From: Chara braunii
Taxonomy: Eukaryota; Streptophyta; Charophyceae; Charales; Characeae
Reading direction: 5' to 3'
Assembly: GCA_003427395.1 (NCBI GenBank)
Contig: BFEA01000316.1
Span: 380,429 to 428,688, forward strand
DNA: 48,260 nt
Program-made: the position numbers and the translations under genes
Shown here: positions 1-10,357 of the stretch, one piece after another
How positions within the stretch are numbered: position 1 is the first letter of the stretch
How the letters are laid out: each line of letters starts with the position of its first letter
The notes under the pieces: model-generated
What the model saw: only the letters and a program-made list of their open reading frames with translations
Database searches by the model: none
What the model was told of the DNA's origin: nothing

Positions 1-42
<42 letters not shown>
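1..42. repeat. (GA)n microsatellite
   Basis: An uninterrupted GA dinucleotide run opens the window, and a shorter GA run recurs near 119-134. The run is cut by the window edge, so its true length is unknown. Confidence 0.95.
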
Positions 43-46
<4 letters not shown>

Positions 47-501
47 CCTCTTCTTCTAAGTCCACCATCTCTTCTTCCCCTCTCACCACCTGACTTCTCA
101 GTATCGGCGGACTACTACAGAGAGAGAGAGAGTTGTGACATGAGACTTGACGACATTGGATCCAGACTCGACATTGGGATTCATACATGTTGACGAGGGA
201 CTATTTGGGCCTGTGCTGAACACTTGGTGTTGACGACATTCCCATCTTCCCTTCTTCTTCGTCTAACCCCACCTCCTTCGTCTGTGTATGGTTGGGGCTG
301 GCGCAGTCTTCTTGTGTGAAGCGCCAGACCCCTTCACACCATGATGATGATGATGTATGTTCGGGGCTGCATTGCAATATTGATTGTTCGGATCATTGGT
401 ATCTAAGTCTTCCGCTGTGCTATCTTATACTTTGTAGTGAAGGGTCAGTTCTTGTTCTGGTCTGCACCTATACGGTATGCAACAGTAAATCTGTTGTGAG
501 G
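43..501. other. Intergenic, no gene seen
   Basis: Pyrimidine-rich sequence. The phrase around 100-116 (tatcggcggactactac) resembles a motif (ctatggcggac) recurring in the R1 repeat family later in the window, so this may be a decayed R1 edge. A 76-codon ORF at 292-522 is Cys- and Leu-rich without any recognisable domain, runs into the U6 copy, and is not supported as a gene. Confidence 0.4.
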
Positions 502-600
502 GTCCTTTGCTACATCCATTGAAATTGGAATGATACACAGAAGATTAGCATGGCCCCACACAAGGATGACACACATCAATCGAAAAATGGTCCAAGTTTT
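502..600 (+). pseudogene. U6 snRNA pseudogene, decayed
   Basis: The sequence follows U6 snRNA end to end: the 5' GTCC, the AAATTGGAA block, the AGATTAGCATGGCCCC block containing the near-invariant core, AAGGATGACAC, and a 3' TGGTCCAAGTTTT. Differences from the intact copy at 22193 are mostly C-to-T or G-to-A (ACGATAC reads ATGATAC, the CTGCGCAAGG block reads CACACAAGG, GACACGC reads GACACAC). The ACAGAG-type box is altered to ACACAG, so a functional snRNA is unlikely. No upstream plant-type USE or TATA element is evident and no clear target duplication survives. The sequence passes directly into a CTT repeat. Confidence 0.85.
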
Positions 601-650
601 CTTCTTCTTCTTCTTCTTCTCTTTACCGTTCCAATTTTAACAGAAACCCT
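601..650 (-). pseudogene. Short CTT run plus possible antisense U6 5' fragment
   Basis: A CTT run (about 600-621) is followed by cgttccaattttaac with partly matching flanks. This is the reverse complement of the U6 5' region (GTTAAAATTGGAACG). Read on the minus strand it would be U6 nucleotides about 15-35 followed by an A/G-rich tail, the same architecture as the better preserved copy at 41850-41904. The match is short and the flanks are degenerate, so this is tentative. Confidence 0.4.
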
Positions 651-964
651 GCATAACTTCTCCAGTCGTCTTGAATATGGGTTTGTCCTTTTCTTCTTTT
701 TGTCTCCATCAGAGCCATCTTCTTCTTAAGTCTGCTTCTCCGACCTTCCTGGCATAGCCATGTCACACACCAAAAGTAAAAAGAACATAGACATACCCTA
801 TCAGAAGTTATATATAATGTTATCATCATCGGTATGATGTCTGTATGAGACTTTATAAAAGGAGGGTCATCATTCTTTTTCCTGTCATCTTGAAAAGAGT
901 TCTATAGAAAGATTCTGCCCAAACTTGTTGGTGAGTAAAAAAAGGGATCTTTCAGTAGAATCAT
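651..964. other. Spacer before LINE A; weak TATA-like site
   Basis: No coding sequence is credible here. A TATAAAA string lies at 854-860, about 120 bp ahead of the first ATG of the LINE A ORF1 remnant. It could be a chance match in AT-rich DNA or part of a LINE 5' region; nothing else supports a promoter. Confidence 0.3.
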
Positions 965-979
965 GCGCTCTCAGCAAAC

Positions 980-2058
980 ATGGAAGTGGAAGAAAGGGAC
1001 CTCAGCGAGCAAGCCAGCAGCGCAAAAGGAGAGCCTGAGGAAGCACCAAGAGGAAGCGGATCAGCGGATATAGAGGTCACCTCCCAGCAAGGAACAGAGG
1101 AAGACGAGCAAGGAGAGGACGAAATGGACTGCTCGCAGAATCCAGGAAGAGGCAAGAAGAGGAGTCAAAGCGGATCATTATCCAGCCAAACGGCCATTGA
1201 GGGAGAGACAGACCGCCTAGAGGCGGAGGATGAGTCAGATGGGGAGGATACAGACGTAGAGGAGGAAAAGGAGGAGGACCTATCAGTGGAGGAGAATCTG
1301 AAATACATACAGAGATACGTCCAGTCACTGGAAAAGGACAGATTTGTGGAATTTGAGGTAAGACTGGCACACCACAAACATCTCAGAAACCTCCAATTAG
1401 TCAGAACAATGGCAAACGACATTACCACGGAGAACAAATTCCAAATCCTGGAAAAGGAGAAAGAACTGAACGGATTTTACGCGGAACTGGAAGAAAATTG
1501 TGTGACCCTCAAAGATGTAGCCACTGGGTACAACAAAGAAATATATAGGCTGCATCCAGGCTGGACGCTCGTACCAGCCCCAAGCGCCGCACAATCATCC
1601 CGTACAGATGGAACAACAGTCTTCAAGCCTGGGAAGTCGTGTACCACAAGTCCCTTTCCTTGATCGCGGTCAGGGAGAACGACTGCACACAGCAGTTCCT
1701 GATAGAACATGTATCAGAAGCCGTGCCAGAAATGGTTCAAATCCTGGGTTCAAAGAAAGAAGGGAGGAAAAAGTGGAATGATCAGAAAGGAGCGCAACAG
1801 ATTGCAGATTTCAGACCAGTGTTGTTCCGGCTGGAAGAAAAAGCAGAACTCAAGCAAGACCTGTGCTGGATTCCCTGGCAGGTTGTGGAGTCAATCCCCT
1901 ACGGTCTATTAGGGGGTGACATGGCAACAGAGAGAGCAGTGCTGAGTGGTGCATTGATCACATTCTACCAAATCTTTGAAATGTCACCCAAGCAACTTGC
2001 TGTGAAGCTCACCGGACCAATTTTCACGGGGAAGGACATAGGCCCTATCGGCTCCTGA
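980..2058 (+). pseudogene. LINE A ORF1 remnant (acidic, coiled-coil, conserved C-terminal domain)
   Basis: Frame 980-1663 gives an acidic Glu/Asp-rich leader, then a Lys/Glu-rich stretch (YIQRYVQSLEKDRFVEFEV...) likely to be coiled coil. A frameshift near 1600-1640 moves the reading to 1639-2058. Read across the break, the segment IIPYRWNN..WEVV through IPYGLLGGDMATERA matches the end of LINE E ORF1 (31803-32465), which shows the two are homologous. Compared with LINE E, A lacks about 40 residues of coiled coil before IIPYRWN and has no CCHC knuckle. Plant L1 ORF1 proteins are RNA-binding chaperones of the LINE ribonucleoprotein; that role is inferred from position and homology, not shown by a recognised domain in this fragment. 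Confidence 0.6.
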
Positions 2059-3778
2059 ATTCTCTTATCAATCTGTCCATAGACTGGGGATCTAACATAA
2101 CAGTAAAATGGGGGATGTGGCTGGCGGAGCACAAACCCCCGGATTTGCAAGAAGTTTGGTCTTCGCAAGCCAGAACCAGATCTGAGAGTCATGTCTAGGA
2201 ATGTGAATGGCATGTCTTCCTTGCTGAGTAATGAGCATAAATGGGAGAACCTAGTAAAGGCCACAGATTGGTTCGGAAGATCCCCACCAGACATACTGTG
2301 CATCCAAGAAACTCACCTAACACGAGCACAGGATCACCAACGAACGCAGAAACAGATAGTTAAAAAACTATGATGGGTGAAAGACGCCATTTGGGCCCCA
2401 ACCCAACATCCCCACTCAGCCAGTGTAGCAATTCTATCACACGCCAACTCAAAATCAGCCAACAGATTGCACAAGATATCTGACATTACAGACACAGAAG
2501 AAGGAAGATGGGCAAGCATTGAGTTTCAATTCAGAGAAGAACATTTCAAATTGTTCTGCATATATTGCCCTAACACTCTTCCCCAAAGGAGAAGACTAAT
2601 CGAACAGCTAACACCGGAATGTGACTCCCACAAGCACCTGGTGCTAGCCGGAGATTGGAACGCCACATTGGACCCAACAAAAGACCGAATTTCAGGAGGG
2701 TCCTCAATGACACATAGCACCTGGAGCGAAGCCTTGCCCATCCACGAACTAATGATAGAAAAGAGTCTCATAGACCCCTTCAGAGTCATATATCCAGATA
2801 GCAAGGAAGTCACTTATTTGAAAAGGAATAGAAGCCAACACGTATCTGCCTCTAGAATAGACTACTTCTTAACCTCAGAATCGCTTTTGAGCTCAATTCA
2901 TAGCATAAGAATAAAACAACTCCCCTACTACACGGGACTGGATCACAAACCAATAACCATCACTCTTAACATGGGGAACAGCCCAAATAGAGGCAATAGT
3001 TTTTTCAAGATCAACGATTTTATCCTAAACTCCACTGGAATCCGCGAGGCAGTCTTAGAAACCTGCCTCAACCACGACTACAACAAGCTAGAATTCCCAA
3101 ATTTAGTTACTGCACTATTAGAAGCCACGGCGGCAAAAGCCTCAAGGATTCTAGCGAGCAAAAGAAAGGCGAGGGAAGAAGAACTACAATAAGTTGTAAA
3201 GCTAGCAGAAAAGAATCTCTTAGCCTGGCCAGGATCAGCACTATATGAAAATACATTTGAAAGAACCAGACGGGAACTGGCCGAATGGGAGGAGTGGAGA
3301 AACAAGGCCTGAGAATGAGGGCAAGAGTGAGGGAGAGGGAGGAAGGAGAGAAAATGACCAAATTTTTCTTCCACAAAATCAAAACCAACGCTAGAAACAC
3401 AAACATTGCCCAACTTCAAACAGATCAAGGTCGCACAACAGATCCATATCGAATGCTGGCAACAACCGCAGCATTTTTTAAGAACCACTACACCTCCAAG
3501 GAACACAACTACACACAACAGGAAACAGCTCAGGCAAGAAACAAATTCCTTGCACACCTAGACCGTACCATCACAAAGGAACAAGCCGCAAAGTTAGACA
3601 ACCCAATCACAAAACAGGATTTTTTGGAGGCATTGAAGTCCATGAAGCCAAACAAAACGCCTGGAATTGATGGCCTTTCCAAGGAGTTCTGGGTTGCATT
3701 CTGGCCTGTGTTAGGTCCTGAATACTTTCATTTCCTAGAAAAAGCTTGGGAGAAAGGAACGTTGGGAAAACTTCAGAG

Positions 3779-4124
3779 CAGCGTAGCACGGCGAACGTGT
3801 TCGCGCCCCTTCACATTCGCGCGAACGTGTTCGCGCATTCACGCGAACAACTCGCGAACATTTTCAGGCGAACATTTTTTTTTCGCAAAAAAAAATAAAA
3901 AATAAAAAAATTGGTTTTTGATTTTTAACCAATGATTGGCTACGAATTTGAACATTACTCCGAGGCAAAAGTTGCTTGTACTATTATTTTACATAACATA
4001 TCGTTTTTTCAGATTTTTCTGAGAACTTATTTTACTTTATTTTTAATATTTTTTATGTTCGTGTTCGGAGGGTTTTGGGCGCTTGTTCATGTTCGCCTCC
4101 AAACGCGAACACGGTGTTACGTAG
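3779..4124. mobile_element. hAT-like MITE inserted in LINE A RT domain
   Basis: A 346-bp insert interrupts the RT reading frame between codons LGKLQS and STRIVSLL. It is flanked by identical 8-bp copies cttcagag at 3771-3778 and 4125-4132, and removing insert plus one copy restores the LINE reading frame exactly. The ends are imperfect inverted repeats (cagcgtagcacgg on the left; the right end reversed is ctacgtaacaccg, 9 of 13 matching). The interior repeats CGCGAAC-type words and is A/T-rich, with no transposase ORF. The 8-bp duplication and the CA-like left terminus point to the hAT superfamily, non-autonomous. The superfamily call is inference; the insertion itself is clear. Confidence 0.8.
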
Positions 4125-4250
4125 CTTCAGAGTACAAGGATAGTATCCTTACTATACAAAAAGGGAGACCCAACAGATATAAAAAAGCTTCAGAGTACAG
4201 GGATAGTATCCTTACTATACAAAAAGGGAGACCCAACAGATATAAAAAAT
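4125..4250. repeat. 63-bp tandem duplication beginning at the MITE target site
   Basis: Two adjacent 63-bp units (4125-4187 and 4188-4250) differ at two positions (tacaagg versus tacaggg, and the final base). Each encodes the RT segment around RIVSLLYKKGDPTDIK. The unit starts exactly at the right-hand 8-bp target copy of the MITE. LINE E has the segment once, so the duplication is secondary. It is a multiple of three and keeps the frame. Confidence 0.85.
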
Positions 4251-7041
4251 TACAGACCCATCTCGTTGCTCACAGAAACTTACAAGATCCTTGCAAAGCT
4301 ACTGACCAATAGAATAAGGGCACTAACAAGAAACTGCTTTCACTTAGATCAAACAGGTTTTATCCCCGGGAGATTCATTCTAGATAACGTAATGACTCTC
4401 AACGAATCAGTTAGATACATACACGACAAAAGAATGAACGCAGCTATTCTCTTCTTCGATTTCGAGAAAGCCTACGATCAAGTAAATTGGAATTTCCTAC
4501 AACAGAGCATGGAGAAAATGAGAGTGCGTCCGAACTTCGGAAAATGGATTCGGATCCTCTACTCAGACGCACAAGGAAGGGTACAAGTCAACGGTCACAT
4601 CTCGCTACTGTATAACATGTCACGCTCCGTAAGACAAGGAGATCCATTAGCTGCCATCATCTTCCTCTTTATTATGGAAGCCATTGCCTCATTCTTAAGG
4701 AAAGACCCCTCAACGGACAGGCTAGTAGAAGACGGACGTCATCCAATCAACCTACCCACCACCATCCTCTTTGTAGATGACCGGACAGTTCTTATACGTG
4801 CTTCAGACTCATCCTTCCAACCTCTGACACGAGCAATGCAAGCATTCCAAACAGCATCAAAAATGAAAATAAATTGGCCAAAAACAATCGGTTGGTGGCT
4901 CACGGATGATCAAACGGATACTCCGCGAAGCACCCCGGAAGAAATGAACTGGTCTCGAGGTAACGAGCCATTGAGATTTCTGGGAATCCATGTATCCAAA
5001 ATAGGACCCAACCACGCCATGGCCCCGACAATAATGAACAAAATGATAGCCAAATTAGGAAGCTGGTCCAGTATCTATACCTCCATATTTGGAACAGCTC
5101 TCATCCTCAAGGCATCGATCTTCTCAATGTTATGGTACGCATCAACAATTTGGCCGCCCACTAAACATCTGAAAACCCAACTCAGAAGGAGAGTTGCAGC
5201 CTACCTCTAGTCTGCAGATCCCTCCAAAGCCCACTTCATCTCCAAGGTAGCATGGAAATACGTCATTATGAAAAAATCACAAGGCGGGTTGGGGATCCTC
5301 GACCCTGAGACACAGATCAAAACGCTACAATCCAAATGGATCCTCAAACTAATAACTGACCACAACCTTCCATGGAACGAACTGGGCCTACGAAGAATAA
5401 AAAACCTAGTCAAACTCAAAACCCCTGACAATATGAGAGGGTTATTCTGGATCATGACCAAATCTTGGGCAATGAAGGGCACTCCCAGAGAGACCCAGCG
5501 AGAAGGTCAGGAGAACGACCAAAAGGAGGACTTCTGGCACCAACTTATGAAAACATGGAGAGAAATCTTACCGGCCGAAGTAAGGGAACAGACAATCAAA
5601 GAAGAGGTCCTAAGGCAACCACTTTTCTGCAGCCAAGGGTTGCTAGACCCACAAGGCAAACCGTGGACACTAACAGCAAAAGATGCTAAATGGGGCTCCT
5701 GGCTCGAAAAAGGAGTATGGCAGATCAAGCACCTCTGGCAGAACGAGGAAAGAAGGTGGAAAACAGTCGAAGAATTAAGAAGCTCCATAAAGGGCTGTCA
5801 CAATTCGCAAGAAAACCTGAATAGGATCATAAAATCAATTCAGGAAAGATGGTCAGAGTTACTAAAAGGTTCAGTCGGCTGGAACCCAGGGGAATGGGCA
5901 ACAAGAAAGACAGATAACCCCCCCTATGAGGTCTACCTCTTCCGCACTAGAGAAGGCCCTAGGCACAACTAGCTAACCTGCGACATTTACACCGTGGAAA
6001 ATCTAGGAGCAACGACAAGTCTCTTGCTCACTAATCCTACAGGAGAGGTAACCCTACTAGAACACACTCTACGGAAAGTAACAGTAGTGGAGACCGGAGA
6101 GCGTCGGATCTACAGCCCCCAAACCAATATAGCAGACCTAGAACTAGATCCAGCAGAGTGGGCATGGAAGCTAAGAACAGGGAGACTTAATATCGAGAAA
6201 AGAATTGACATACTAGAATACACCACAAAGTTAGGCTACACACTAAGAATGAGATCCTCCCCCTTAACTCAAATAATTAGCCAAAGATGGAAAACCCAAT
6301 TCAACCAGCCAAGAGAACACACAAGAGTTGTTTCATGGAACCATATTAATGCCAGCACATCCACCAAAATAAGAAGCTTTCAATGGCTAGTGGCACACCT
6401 AGCATTGTCGGTAAATAAATGGCTAAACAATAGACGCAACTTACTTTCACGCTCACCCCTAAAGGAACTCTGCGCAATCTGTCAGGAGGGTAGGGTAGAA
6501 GACGTGGAGCACTGCCTCCTGAGTTGTCATAAAGCCAAACAGCTCTGGGCCAAAGCAACTGCTTTATGGCAAAGGATATCAGGCAAGCCTCTTCCCTCGG
6601 ACCCAGTCGTACTTCTGCTGGGGCTACACACACTCCCCAATTGGCAGGGCTATGAGATAACATTCTACCACATGGCACATACTCAGAAGAGTGTCGCTTT
6701 GGATGATATGGAAGTGCAGATGCCAAGAAACAATAGATCAATCACCAAAGATGCCACAGGAAGGGTGGGAAGGGATACTACAGATAATAGAAGTGGACTA
6801 CAGAGGATGTTGGAGGAGGACTAGCAGGAAGATATCAGAAAATATAGAAAACATTCAAAACAAGGATAAAATTACAGAGGCCTTTATGAAACAAGTCCTG
6901 GGAGAAGGGAAAATAGCTTCAATATCTAGCGGCCCAATCCACTTTACCCAATGGAGACACAACACGTTACCTCCAGCACAAATCACTGAACTGCCCAAAA
7001 GTAGATCCCACCTTACTGGTATGTCCATAAGAACCAACTAA

Positions 7042-7421
7042 GAAAACACGGATAAGACTTAACAAGAGTTCCATAGAGAACAAAAAATTAGCAGAGAGGA
7101 AACACAGAGCCCCGAATAGCCAACTAGACAAGAGAAAATAATGGGGGAAGCACGGCCGAAGCCACTTCAACCAAAGGAAACACAGCACAACACTTCCACC
7201 CCAATTGCCGAGTTAACCAAAAATAAACCTCACCTTTCTAGTATTTCCATGAAAATCAGCTATGAAAGGGCAAAACCCTCTAGGAACCTTACGGGCGTAG
7301 CTTTTATAAATAAATAAATAAATAAATAAATAATAAAATGAAAAAAAAAAAACACAATCTGCACAAAACAGACGACCCGAGTAGTCTGGGGTTCAGGGTT
7401 TAAGAGAAGGCAAAAGACAGA
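7042..7421 (+). other. LINE A 3' UTR, first part
   Basis: Non-coding sequence after the ORF2 stop. It ends in an A-rich stretch with TAAA repeats (about 7307-7352) and then sequence that also follows the paralogous A-run at 16872-16899. From about 7129 it is the first unit of a tandem duplication whose second unit starts near 16695. It stops at the LTR element insertion point. Confidence 0.7.
7418..7421. repeat. 4-bp target duplication of the Ty3/gypsy element (left copy)
   Basis: CAGA directly precedes the LTR at 7422 and recurs at 16412-16415 directly after the other LTR. The paralogous uninterrupted sequence (gcaaaagacagaaacaac, around 16955-16972) has CAGA once, which supports the assignment. 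Confidence 0.75.
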
Positions 7422-8501
7422 TGCAAGGAATATGAGTGTGAGCGATATACAAAAAACCAAATTGCGAAATCACACAGCTGTCCAAGTAGTCGAGTCCCCA
7501 GCAGAGAGTACAAATGCACCGAGAAAACCATCCATATAGAGCAATACAATGAAGTCATGAGCCAATGTTCAAGCCCGTAGGCCACACCAACACAGTATCC
7601 AAAGTCGCTCTGCTCTGTCTGGCGCTCAGCGCCCAGCCTACTCTACCTGACTATCCTACCTACAGCTGGTTCACGCAACAGGATCATTTCGACTCACGAA
7701 GACCAATGTACATGACTGCCAACACCATCACCGACCTCTCTTCATGTACCAGGTACGTATCTCGTCACCCTCAATCAGACCTTGATTACCCCACACTCCC
7801 CTCCTGCCCTGAAGACCACTCAATCACCCGCATTACCCCCTGGCGCCCAGCAGCCCGGCTATGGCCGCCTGCGCCCCGCTGCCCTGCAGCGCCCCACTTC
7901 ACCTCTACGCGCCCCGTCAGCGCCCTTGGCAACAGCGCAGCATCAAGGGAGAGTGCAGCAACACTTCCGCATTGCCAGCACTGGCCTCACTCCTTTTGTG
8001 GAAGTGGCAGCCTCCTGGATGGTGCGTGTGGCCTGGCTGGAAGCTTCCTGTAGCTTCCAGTTGGGTCCCAGACCCTGCGCCCAGGCCCGAGACTACAGTT
8101 GAGGGCCTGGGCCCTTTGCAGTTAGGCACGGCCTGAGTCTCCGGACTTGGGCTGTTTGCTGCATCTGTGCAGGGCTCCCAGGCAGGTGCGTCGACACTAC
8201 TGATTTTGCAAAGGCCGAAAGCCTGCTTCCCAGTGTATCAGCCCTGCTTTGTGTATGTGTGCCCAAGCGCAACTGTCAAGGCCTGGGCCAACTGTATGAC
8301 GCAGCAATGTGAGGCTCACGCGACTTCCCAACCAACTGGCATGCTGCGAGAGCCTGAATACCCACATATGGAAATGTCGAATTTTGCCTTTGATGAATAT
8401 TCAGGCCCGCCTTCACTTAGGGCGGGCACTTGGCTTGCTGGGAGCCTTAGCCCAGAACGATGTGATGTCTGATAGGGGCCCTTGAGGGCTTGTTCCTCAC
8501 A
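7422..8501 (-). repeat. 3' LTR of the Ty3/gypsy element
   Basis: About 1080 bp. On the minus strand it begins TGTGAGGAAC and ends TTGCA, the canonical TG...CA. It matches 15408-16411 almost throughout and differs by scattered substitutions and absence of a 22-bp segment. It contains a GC stem-loop (gcccgcc/ggcgggc, about 8406-8429) of unknown role. The ORFs crossing it in all frames have no recognisable domain and are not genes. Confidence 0.88.
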
Positions 8502-8516
8502 TTCCATCCCCCTTAG
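8502..8516 (-). promoter_or_regulatory. Polypurine tract
   Basis: Read on the minus strand, a purine run (AAGGGGGATGGAA) ends exactly at the first base of the 3' LTR. In Ty3/gypsy elements such a tract primes plus-strand DNA synthesis. Position and composition support the call. Confidence 0.75.
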
Positions 8517-8539
8517 CTTCGAAAGTCCGCTGAGATGCT

Positions 8540-10357
8540 TCATGCTGGTGCCTTCCCCTTCAGTTCCTTCTCATAATCTGCCACGATCTGAAGAGTTGTC
8601 TTGACAAGTTCCTCCCTTGAAATCCACCGATCTTCCTTCGGATCGGTATGATGCCTGAAATGTAATCTGTATTCCCTCGCAGGTTTGGGAGGTCTTCCCC
8701 TGCCAGGTGGCTTGGGAACAGGCGTGTCTTTGTGATCCAGGATGTCGTCGACGTCCACGTGGCCATCCATGGTTGGGGGCAGCATAGATCTCCGTGATGG
8801 GAACTGTGTTGTCTCAGCGAAAGGTGCAAGCTTGGAGGTGTGAAAAACAGGGTAAGTGCGTAAGTGACCAGGGATACGAATGACGTACTAGGGACCATTC
8901 AAATCATTCCCCACAATGTCTAAGACTTCCCAGTGACCGAAATACTGAGGCATTAGTTTCCTAGAGATGCCAAACTCCTGTCCCAACTCACTACCCTTGA
9001 CCCAGACATGTTCCCCTACCTGAAATGTGGACTGTCGNCGACGCTTGTTCTCAGAAGCAATCATGGCTTCCAGAGATTTCTTGATGTGTTCGACGGTCTG
9101 CTGCAACAGTTTCTCATACTGGACACCAAATTCAATGGTTCCAAGAGTTGCAGCAGTTCGGTTTTCAGGCAGGAGGAAGTCTAGAGCAGATATAGGCTTC
9201 CATCCCAGATGCAGTTGATTAGGATTGACGCCGGTGGTGCTGTGTACAACATTGTTGTACAGACTGGCGATGAGAGGTAATTTCTCATCCCAATCGTCCT
9301 TGCTGGGCTTAATGTAATGCATGAGCAGATGCTGCACCACACGGTTCATCTGTTCAGCCCGCCCATTTGCTTCGGGATGATTCCCAGAAGTCATCTGCAG
9401 CTGGCTGCCCATCTGTTCAGCGGCCTTCTTCCACATCTCGCTTGTGAATCGTACATCTCTATCACTAACGATTGTCTTTGGCAGTCCAAAATCACGCACC
9501 CAGCTATCCATGAATAACTTGATGACATGTTCAGTCCTGGCAGTCTCCGGCATGGCAATTAGTCTAGCATACTTAGTGAACCTATCAACTATGACGAAGA
9601 TGTGCCTCTTGCCATTTTTGCTGGTCACGAGAGTATCCATGAAGTCCATGGAGATACTCTGCCCTCGGCCAGTAGGAATGGGTAGAGGTTTCCGGAGCCC
9701 AAGCGGAGCTTGAGTCCGCGGCTTATCCCGCTGACAGACCTAACAGGTCTATACGTACTGCTTTGCATCGTCCAGCATGTAAGGCCACCAAAATCGCTGT
9801 ACTAAGTTAGCACTAGTCTTCTTGTAGCCGAAATGTCTCGTTGCGTCGTGGCACTCACCTAAAAATAAACTACGCAAAATTTCCCTAGATGGAACAACTA
9901 ACCTTTTGTACCCTGCCTTTCCAAGAAAGAGTAATCCATCCACCATCACAAACTTGTAAGTGGTAGCCTTGTCTTTGGCCTGTAGTTTGTTGATGATGTC
10001 CATCGTGATGGGATCTTCCTTGTAGGCTTCCTCCAAAGATCGAGTCACGTCCTCAGATAGGCCAAACTCAGAAATCAGAGCACCCAGGTAATCTGCCGTT
10101 CTAGACAACACATTTGCAACCTTGTTGTACTCTCCCTTCACATAGTCTAGTTTGAAGTCACACTGATCTATGACTTCAATCCAACGTTTGAGTGCATCGG
10201 AGAGAACCGGTTGTGTCTTGATGCACTTGAGGGTCTGATGGTCAGTTCTCAAATAGAAGAACCTTCCTAATAGATAGTGCCTCCAGTGGACAAGTGCCTT
10301 GTAGAGAGCGTAGAGTTCCCTCTCGTAGGTGGACTTTGCCAACTTCTTTGATGACAT
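8540..10357 (-). pseudogene. pol: pol 3' part: RNase H, integrase, chromodomain-like tail
   Basis: One minus-strand frame runs the whole length with three in-frame stops. The first part is the RNase H core (STYERELYALYKALVHW, RTDHQTLK). The integrase zinc region follows (H..TRHFGY...TC.VC), then the catalytic core with SMDFMD, SDRDVRFTS and NHPEANGRAEQMNR giving the D, D and E residues. The C-terminus has WVKGSELGQEF and HLRTYPVFHTSKL-type GPY/F sequence, then YRLHFRHHTDPKEDRWISRE, a divergent chromodomain-like fold. Two stops lie at the zinc region (tag, near 9740-9751) and one at 8888-8890 just after LNGP. One N is at 9037. The product would integrate element cDNA; this copy is broken. Confidence 0.88.

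Larger units (their letters stand above)
2191..7041 (+). pseudogene. LINE A ORF2 remnant: APE endonuclease, reverse transcriptase, zf-RVT
   Basis: The N-terminus is an APE-type endonuclease: NVNG (with Trp replaced by Arg in the usual SWNVNG), QETHL, GDWNA, SRIDYFL and LDHKPI. RT follows: KTPGIDGLSKEFW, KNYRPISLL, DQTGFIPGRF, FFDFEKAYDQVNW (motif A Asp kept), RQGDPL, and FVDD at 4770-4781 where related copies have FADD. The C-terminus has a zf-RVT-like motif (LCAICQEG...EHCLLSC) and the terminal LGEGKIA segment. Breaks: in-frame stops at 2371-2373, 3190-3192, 3310-3312, 5208-5210 and 5970-5972; frameshifts near 3300 and 6700; a MITE at 3779-4124; and a 63-bp duplication. In life the protein would nick the target and copy LINE RNA at the nick. 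This copy cannot. Confidence 0.85.

Noticed and set aside
7565-8472. ORFs of 91-162 codons
   Set aside because: They lie entirely within the Ty3/gypsy LTR and recur in the other LTR; no domain.
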